A DNA stretch of 64,000 nt from Verrucomicrobiota bacterium (GTDB lineage Bacteria; Verrucomicrobiota; Verrucomicrobiia; Opitutales; Opitutaceae): positions 1 through 64,000 of the forward strand of contig JAGVUB010000018.1 in NCBI GenBank assembly GCA_019136515.1. Direction: 5' to 3'. Of this stretch, positions 58,838 to 64,000 are shown piece by piece. The position numbers and the translations under genes were made by a program. The notes beneath the pieces are model-generated. The model saw only the letters and a program-made list of their open reading frames with translations. It was not told the DNA's origin and searched no databases. Numbering within the stretch: position 1 is the stretch's first letter; each line of letters begins with the position of its first letter.

Positions 58838-59632
58838 ATGCCGTCGCTCCGTCTCCGCCGCTCCCTCGCCCGTCTTCTTGCGTGTTCCGCCCTTGCCGCC
58901 GCCTCGGCATCTCCCTCGTTCGGCCCGGTCCGCTCGATTCCCCCCGACGACGCCCGCCTGCTGCTCCGCGATGGCAACCGTCGCTTCGCCGCCGGCGAAG
59001 CCGTGCATTTTCAGCAAGATGCGGCCCGCCGCCGGGAGACCGCCACCAATGGCCAGAAGCCTTTTGCGGTCATCCTCACCTGTTCGGACTCTCGGGTCCC
59101 GCCCGAGCTCATCTTCGACCAGGGGCTCGGCTGCCTCTTTGTCATCCGCGTCGCCGGCAACGTTGCCCAGACCGACGAAATCGCCTCGATCGAGTATGCG
59201 GTCGGCCATCTCGGTGCGCGTCTGATCGTCGTGCTCGGGCACACCCGTTGCGGCGCCGTCACAGCGGTCGTCGAGGAGGCACATGTCGGCCCCAACCTCG
59301 CGCAACTGATCAAACCCATCATTCCCGCCGTCGCCCGCGCCCGCAGCGAGAACCCCGGGGTGCGCGGCGAGCCCCTCGTCGCCGCGGCGATCCGCGCCAA
59401 CATCGAACAAGCGATGGCCGATGTGCGGCAGCGTAGCGCGGAGATCGCCGCCGCCCTCATCCAAGGCAACGTCCGGATCCTCGGAGCAACCTACGATCTT
59501 GAATCCGGCGAAGTGATATTCTTCGAACCTTCGAGCGGGCCGCCGACCGAGCTTCCACCTGCGGTGCAGTCGGTCCCCGAAACAAGTCCCGGGGAGCAGG
59601 CACCCGAGCCAGTCCCGGCCGCGCACCACTGA
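58838..59632 (+). CDS. Secreted beta-class carbonic anhydrase
   Basis: 264 aa. A signal peptide (RLLACSALAAASASP) precedes the beta-carbonic anhydrase fold: Cys82, Asp84 and Arg86 in TCSDSRVPPE, His135 and Cys138 in LGHTRCGAV. The enzyme interconverts CO2 and bicarbonate with Zn2+. The C-terminal tail is Pro/Glu-rich. Most beta enzymes are cytoplasmic, so export is a notable feature. ATG 58838; an upstream extension reads through the previous gene's antisense and was rejected. Confidence 0.93.
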   Translation: MPSLRLRRSLARLLACSALAAASASPSFGPVRSIPPDDARLLLRDGNRRFAAGEAVHFQQDAARRRETATNGQKPFAVILTCSDSRVPPELIFDQGLGCLFVIRVAGNVAQTDEIASIEYAVGHLGARLIVVLGHTRCGAVTAVVEEAHVGPNLAQLIKPIIPAVARARSENPGVRGEPLVAAAIRANIEQAMADVRQRSAEIAAALIQGNVRILGATYDLESGEVIFFEPSSGPPTELPPAVQSVPETSPGEQAPEPVPAAHH

Positions 59633-59674
59633 CTTCTGTCTTCTGTCCGGGGACCTCGGCGCTAGTCTGCCGCG

Positions 59675-61465
59675 ATGCGCCGCACCCACCACCTCGGTCT
59701 CACCCTCCTCGGGCTCCTCTGTCTGCTCCCGCTTCGCGCCGGGCAAACCTCGCCGCTGCAGGAACGCGCCGATCGTTTCCTCGAACTGGCCAACGCCGGC
59801 TACCAGTCGCTCATCACGATCCGCGAGAACACCGACTGGGACGTCAGCACCGACGTCACGCCGGCGCACGAAGCCGCGGCCGAGGTGGCGGCCCGCGCCT
59901 ACAGCGCCTTCGTCGGCAACCCTGCGCTCATCACCGAGGCCCGCGCGCTCCTCGCCCACCGGGCCGAACTCGCCCCATCCACTGTCAGCCAGCTTGAGCG
60001 CCTGCTCATCGCCGCCGCCGAGGCGCCGATGACCAACCCCGCGCTCGCCACCGAACGCATCGCCGCCGAAGTCCGCCAGGACGCCGCGCTCAACAGCTAC
60101 GAGTTCAAGTTCCGGGGACAGCCGATCACGACCAACGAGTTCGACGCCCGCCTGCTGGCCTCGCGCGACCTCGCCGAGCGGCGCGAACTCTGGGAGGCCT
60201 CCAAGCTCGTCGGCCCCGCCCTGAAGCCGGGCCTCGTCCGCCTCCGCGACCTGCGCAACGGCGTCGCCCGCGAGCTCGGCTACCCCGACTACTACTCGCT
60301 GCAATACGCCACCTACGGCCTCGACGCCGCCGGGATGGTCCGGCTCAACGACGAGATCCTCCGCGCCCTGCGGCCGCTCTATCTCCAGCTCCACACCTGG
60401 GCGAAGCACGAGCTCGCCCGCCGCTACGGCCAACCCGTGCCCCAGCGCATCCCCGCCCACTGGCTCGCCAACCGCTACGGCCAGGAGTGGCCCGGCCTTG
60501 TCGCCGCCGCCGACATCGACCCGGCCCTCGCCACCCGCCCGCGCGAGTGGATCCTGCGCACCGCCGAGAGCTATTTCGTCGACATGGGTTTCGCCCCGCT
60601 CCCGGCCTCGTTCTGGGAGCGCTCCGACTTCTACCCGCTGCCCGCCGGCGCCGGGCGCAACAAGAGCCAGCATGCCTTCTGCTACCACCTCGACCTTGAG
60701 CAGGACGTGCGCGCGCTCATGAACGTCGAGGCCGACTCCAACTGGTTCGGCACCGCGCATCACGAATTCGGGCACGCCTTCTACATGCTCGCCTACTCCC
60801 GGTCCGGCATTCCCCCGCTCCTGCGCGACGCCCCCAACTCGGGGCTGCACGAGGGCATCGCCGAGCTCGCCGGCTTCACCTGTTTCCAGGCGCCGTATCT
60901 GCGCCGCCTCGGCATCCTCGCGGCCGACGCCGCGCCCGATCCCGTCGCCTTCCTGCTCAACGACGCCTGCAACCCCACCCTGCCCTTCATCGCCTTCGCC
61001 TCCGGCACGATGACGCATTGGGAGGCCGACCTCTACGCCGGCGACCTGCCCGTCGACCAGTGGAACGCCCGCTGGTGGCAGTACGTGCGCGACTTCCAAG
61101 GCATCGAGCCGCCCGCCGCCCGCGGCGAGGAGTTCTGCGACGCCGCCACGAAGACCCACATCAACTCCGTGCCCGGCTACTATGCGAACTACGCGATCGC
61201 GACGGTCGTCCGGTTCCAACTTCTCGACTACATCGCCAAGAACATCCTCCACCAGCCGCCCCAGTCCTGCGATCTCGCCGGCAACCCGGAGGTCGGCGCG
61301 TTTCTGCGCCGCATCATGGAGAAAGGCGCAACCGAGGATTGGCGCACCGTGCTGCGCGAAGCCACCGGCGAAGACCTCTCGCCCCGCGCCATGATCGAAT
61401 ACTTCGCCCCGCTGCAACGCTGGCTCGAGGAGCAGAACCGCGGCCGCACCATCGGCTGGGAGTAG
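59675..61465 (+). CDS. M2-family (ACE-like) peptidyl-dipeptidase, secreted
   Basis: 596 aa with signal peptide (LGLTLLGLLCLLPLRAG). The zinc motif is HHEFGHAFYML near residues 360-370 with the downstream Glu ligand in GLHEGIAELAG, as in ACE/M2 peptidases rather than M3 oligopeptidases. Other conserved pieces: GRNKSQHAFCYH, IAFASGTMTHWEADL. Removes C-terminal dipeptides in the periplasm or outside the cell. It follows the carbonic anhydrase by 42 nt with a two-unit heptamer repeat (59632-59645) between them. Confidence 0.93.
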   Translation: MRRTHHLGLTLLGLLCLLPLRAGQTSPLQERADRFLELANAGYQSLITIRENTDWDVSTDVTPAHEAAAEVAARAYSAFVGNPALITEARALLAHRAELAPSTVSQLERLLIAAAEAPMTNPALATERIAAEVRQDAALNSYEFKFRGQPITTNEFDARLLASRDLAERRELWEASKLVGPALKPGLVRLRDLRNGVARELGYPDYYSLQYATYGLDAAGMVRLNDEILRALRPLYLQLHTWAKHELARRYGQPVPQRIPAHWLANRYGQEWPGLVAAADIDPALATRPREWILRTAESYFVDMGFAPLPASFWERSDFYPLPAGAGRNKSQHAFCYHLDLEQDVRALMNVEADSNWFGTAHHEFGHAFYMLAYSRSGIPPLLRDAPNSGLHEGIAELAGFTCFQAPYLRRLGILAADAAPDPVAFLLNDACNPTLPFIAFASGTMTHWEADLYAGDLPVDQWNARWWQYVRDFQGIEPPAARGEEFCDAATKTHINSVPGYYANYAIATVVRFQLLDYIAKNILHQPPQSCDLAGNPEVGAFLRRIMEKGATEDWRTVLREATGEDLSPRAMIEYFAPLQRWLEEQNRGRTIGWE

Positions 61466-61539
61466 CAACCCGGCGCGAGTCGACGGCGGCTGCATGGCAG
61501 TCAGCACTGCATATGGCCCGCCTGCCTACCTCGTTCCCA

Positions 61540-61574
61540 GAAAGCAAACCGGCCACCGCGAGCACGGTGGCCGG
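61540..61574 (-). terminator. Terminator of the gcvT-gcvH operon
   Basis: A 10-bp perfect stem (CCGGCCACCG / CGGTGGCCGG) with a six-nt loop lies just past the gcvH stop. On the minus strand it is followed by TTTGCTTT, a short imperfect T-tract, so it is a moderate intrinsic terminator. Confidence 0.75.
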
Positions 61575-61596
61575 GAAAGTCTGCGGCCGCGGCAGT

Positions 61597-61977
61597 TCAG
61601 CCGATCAGCGTTTGGTAGGCGTCGGCTGAGAGAAGGCCATCCAGCTCGGCGGCGTTGGCTGGCTGCAGCTTGATCATCCAACCGCCGCCCTGCGGATCCG
61701 TGTTCACCGTCTCGGGCGCCGCATTGAGCGCCTCGTTGACCTCGACCACCGTGCCGGCCACCGGCGCGTAGAGATCGGACGCCGCCTTCACGCTCTCGAC
61801 GACACCGAAGCTCTCGCCGGCCGCGAGCACGGCGCCCACCTTCGGCAATTGCACGTAGGTGATGTCGCCGAGGCTGTGCTGGGCGTAGTCGGTGATGCCG
61901 ACGAGCACCGCGCCATCGGGCAGGCGCTTCGCCCATTCGTGGGATTTCGCGTACTTGCAGTCGGAGGGGACGGGCAT
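61597..61977 (-). CDS. gcvH: Glycine cleavage system H protein
   Basis: 126 aa. The lipoylated Lys64 lies in the typical [15 protein letters not shown], and the N-terminus [18 protein letters not shown] fits GcvH. It shuttles the aminomethyl group between GcvP, GcvT and GcvL. Directly downstream of gcvT (12 nt); gcvP and lpd are not in the window. Confidence 0.97.
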   Translation of the reverse strand: MPVPSDCKYAKSHEWAKRLPDGAVLVGITDYAQHSLGDITYVQLPKVGAVLAAGESFGVVESVKAASDLYAPVAGTVVEVNEALNAAPETVNTDPQGGGWMIKLQPANAAELDGLLSADAYQTLIG

Positions 61978-61989
61978 GGGAGATGAGTG

Positions 61990-63087
61990 TCAGGATTTCG
62001 GGGGCAGCGGTACGAAAGGCGGACGGACCGGGACGAGCTTGATGGCGGTGCCCCGCACGTCAACGGAGAGCTCGCCGGCGCCGGTCTGCACGAGCGCGGA
62101 ACCGATCGCCTCGTTGAGCACGGGCGAAAGCGTGCCGGACTTCACCTCGCCCACGACCGCGCCCGTGGCGTCGACCACCGGTGCGCCCGCGCGGATGATG
62201 CGGCGGTCACCGGTCCGGAAGAACACGATCCGGCTCGGCAACCCGGCGGCCTGCTGGGCGCGCAAGGCGTCGCGGCCGATGAAGTCGGCGGGCTTGTCGA
62301 GCTTCACCACCCAGCCGAGCCCGGCCTGGAGCGGCGTGATCGTGGCGGAGATCTCGTGCCCGTAGAGCGGATAACCGGCCTCGAGGCGCAGGCTGTCGCG
62401 CGCACCCAGTCCGGCGAGTTCGAGCCCGTGCGGCTGGCCGGCGGCGAGCAGTGCGACGGCGAGCGGCTCGGCATCGGCAGGCCGGCAGAACAGCTCGTAG
62501 CCGTTCTCGCCCGTGTAGCCCGTGCGCGCGATCAGGCACTCGGCGCCGGCGACCGTGCCGGCCGCACAGTGGTAGTACTTCAGCGCCCAGAGATCGGTGG
62601 GCGTGAGCAGTTGCAGGATCGCCTGCGCCGCCGGGCCCTGAAGCGCGAGTAGCGCGAAGTCGGCCGAGAGGTCGCGCACGTTGCAGTCGAATCCGGCGGC
62701 CTGCTGGGTGATCCAGGCGACATCCTTCTCGGTGTTGGAGGCGTTCACACAGACGAGGAAGTCCTGCGGACCACGGCAGTAGATGATGAGATCGTCGACC
62801 ACGCCGCCGTCGGGCTGGCACATCGTCGAGTAGAGCACGCGGCCGGGGAAGAGTTTCGACACGTCGTTGGTGACGAGGTGGTCGAGGAAGCGCACGGCGT
62901 CGGGCCCGGTGACTTCGACCTCGCCCATGTGGCTCACGTCGAAGAGGCCGGCGCGCTGGCGCACCACGCGATGCTCCTCGAGGATGCTGCGGTACTGCAC
63001 GGGCATCTCCCAGCCGCCGAAATCGACGAAGCGGGCGCCATGCTGCTGGTTGAAGGCGAAGAGCGGGGTACGTTTCGGGGCCGGCAT
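61990..63087 (-). CDS. gcvT: Aminomethyltransferase GcvT
   Basis: 365 aa. The folate-binding fold is shown by [65 protein letters not shown] and [18 protein letters not shown]. It transfers the methylene group from the H-protein-bound intermediate to tetrahydrofolate, releasing ammonia. ATG 63087 gives [10 protein letters not shown]. The 5' region to 63.26 kb shows no convincing riboswitch. Confidence 0.97.
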   Translation of the reverse strand: MPAPKRTPLFAFNQQHGARFVDFGGWEMPVQYRSILEEHRVVRQRAGLFDVSHMGEVEVTGPDAVRFLDHLVTNDVSKLFPGRVLYSTMCQPDGGVVDDLIIYCRGPQDFLVCVNASNTEKDVAWITQQAAGFDCNVRDLSADFALLALQGPAAQAILQLLTPTDLWALKYYHCAAGTVAGAECLIARTGYTGENGYELFCRPADAEPLAVALLAAGQPHGLELAGLGARDSLRLEAGYPLYGHEISATITPLQAGLGWVVKLDKPADFIGRDALRAQQAAGLPSRIVFFRTGDRRIIRAGAPVVDATGAVVGEVKSGTLSPVLNEAIGSALVQTGAGELSVDVRGTAIKLVPVRPPFVPLPPKS

Positions 63088-63316
63088 GCGCAAGCAAGTG
63101 CACGCGCCGTCCCGCAGCCCGGCAAGGACCTTTTCCGGCGTTGAGCCCCGCCCGGGGGACAACCCACGGCGTACGCCCCCACGCCATCACCTGCGGCTGT
63201 CACAGGATACTTCTTGCGCCTCAACATTCAGAACGCTGCTCCCGCCTGGGAGCACCCCATCCATGCCCGATCTTCCTCCCCTCTCCCCAACCTCCGTTTC
63301 CGGTCCACGAAAGCTG

Positions 63317-63553
63317 ATGCCCCACGAACACATCATCGCCGGCCTGCCAATCGCCTTGGTGCTCATCGGCGGCGCCATCGGTGGAGCCTGCGGCGGCTGC
63401 GCCTACAGTATCAATTCGGCGATCCTCAAGAATGACTGGCCTCCATCGCATCGGTACCTCCTCACCACCCTCGTGAGCCTCGGCGCCGTCGTCATGTATT
63501 TCGGAATCGTCGTCGGATTGGCGCTGACCTTACCCGGCTTCTTCAAGAAATGA
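63317..63553 (+). CDS. Small two-TM membrane protein
   Basis: 78 aa. [18 protein letters not shown] begins the first TM; a Gly/Cys-rich turn ([13 protein letters not shown]) and a second TM ([20 protein letters not shown]) follow. An in-frame ATG at 63263 would add 18 residues. Its TGA overlaps the ATG of the next gene (ATGA), so they are coupled. Unknown function. Confidence 0.6.
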   Translation: MPHEHIIAGLPIALVLIGGAIGGACGGCAYSINSAILKNDWPPSHRYLLTTLVSLGAVVMYFGIVVGLALTLPGFFKK

Positions 63554-63993
63554 GAGGACTCGCTTGTCCCCACCCCTTCGCCTGCAAGCTCTGGCGCACC
63601 CCGCCCCCTGCCCCGCTGGACCATCGCATGCCCCACGAACTCCAAACCGCCCGACGTGCACGGCTCGAGGCGATCGCCCGTCGTGCGGCCGTGTGCGCCG
63701 TGGCGTCACGAGGCGGATCTCCGCTCACCCTCGCCGAAGCACGGGACCTGCGCATCCAGACGGCTAGTCCGACCTCGAGAGTTCTCCTTCTGCTCCTGAG
63801 TCTGCCCGTCATCGTGCTCGGAGTATGGCTGCTTTGCGCAGGAGAGCTGTTCGCGGGAGTGATCGTCGTCGTCGTCGGCCTCGCCGGCTGCGCGCTCGCC
63901 TATGGGGGGCGCAAACGCCCGCTCGACACCGTCCTCGGTGCCATCGACCTCGTTGACCTGCTCGGCTCGTTGGTCGACTCCGTCGACCTCTGA
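63550..63993 (+). CDS. Small membrane protein
   Basis: 147 aa with two TM segments ([38 protein letters not shown]) and a C-terminal Asp/Leu-rich tail. An internal ATG at 63628 (MPHELQ) may be the real start; the upstream part is Pro-rich. It is coupled to the preceding small membrane gene. Not recognised; right edge of window. Confidence 0.55.
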   Translation: MRGLACPHPFACKLWRTPPPAPLDHRMPHELQTARRARLEAIARRAAVCAVASRGGSPLTLAEARDLRIQTASPTSRVLLLLLSLPVIVLGVWLLCAGELFAGVIVVVVGLAGCALAYGGRKRPLDTVLGAIDLVDLLGSLVDSVDL

Positions 63994-64000
63994 TCGGTTC

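Noticed and set aside
63088-63220. Glycine riboswitch upstream of gcvT
   Set aside because: The leader is G+C-rich and short; the conserved aptamer core elements and paired layout of the glycine riboswitch could not be matched on the minus strand.

Overview
The window is chromosomal DNA from a G+C-rich bacterium, most likely a verrucomicrobium of the Opitutaceae type. This is an inference from the very high G+C at third codon positions, a tiny Lys/Ala/Pro histone-H1-like gene, a lone exosortase, a long verrucomicrobial-style type II secretion operon and many short hairpin or heptamer repeats between genes. No rRNA and no CRISPR array is seen, and the only mobile-element trace is a partial IS630-type transposase at the left edge.

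Layout. 1-700: the 5' end of an IS630-like transposase (minus strand) abuts a dps gene almost at its start codon. 700-3.9 kb: a hypothetical protein, an MFS transporter and a secreted double-domain aspartyl protease with a PDZ. 3.9-15.4 kb (minus): one compact type II secretion operon in the order gspG-H-I-J-K-L-M/D-C-like-E-F, mostly joined by 1-4 nt stop/start overlaps; gspM and gspD share one uninterrupted reading frame. 15.5-25.4 kb: folD, a response-regulator/kinase hybrid, a VC0807-like membrane protein, a low-G+C hypothetical, pdxJ, a CPBP protease, thiL, tsaE and a large hybrid sensor kinase. 25.4-31.8 kb: an Arg/Gly-rich verrucomicrobial protein, tRNA-Leu(GAG), a calcineurin-like phosphoesterase, uvrB and a Ppx/GppA phosphatase. 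31.7-41.9 kb (mostly minus): a small DUF4405-like membrane protein, a PAS-PAS-SpoIIE phosphatase, an RluA/RluD pseudouridine synthase, an SPFH/flotillin-like protein, a CX5R phosphatase, adenosine deaminase, the histone-like gene, a SanA/YdcF-like protein, an M29 aminopeptidase and an acetyltransferase. 42-49.5 kb: ilvH-ilvC, a phosphatase-isochorismatase pair, a YhaM-type exoribonuclease, an exosortase, a HIT hydrolase and phoH. 49.6-54 kb: the conserved phoH-pgpH-ybeY neighbourhood with a divergent recO-like gene and a DUF502 membrane protein. 54-64 kb: a PD-(D/E)XK nuclease-helicase fusion, two membrane or secreted proteins including a Trp-heptad coiled coil, a periplasmic beta-carbonic anhydrase, an ACE-like M2 peptidase, gcvT-gcvH and two small membrane proteins.

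The most unusual signals are (i) the GspM-GspD continuous frame, (ii) a dispersed family of heptanucleotide tandem arrays (7-bp units kept in phase for up to 19 copies) at six loci, two of them inside the helicase gene where the copy numbers preserve the frame, (iii) the transposase start hidden in a terminator-like hairpin beside dps, and (iv) substitutions of otherwise conserved residues in YbeY and in one histidine kinase. Most other genes are ordinary housekeeping genes. All functions are read from sequence motifs; no database search was run.
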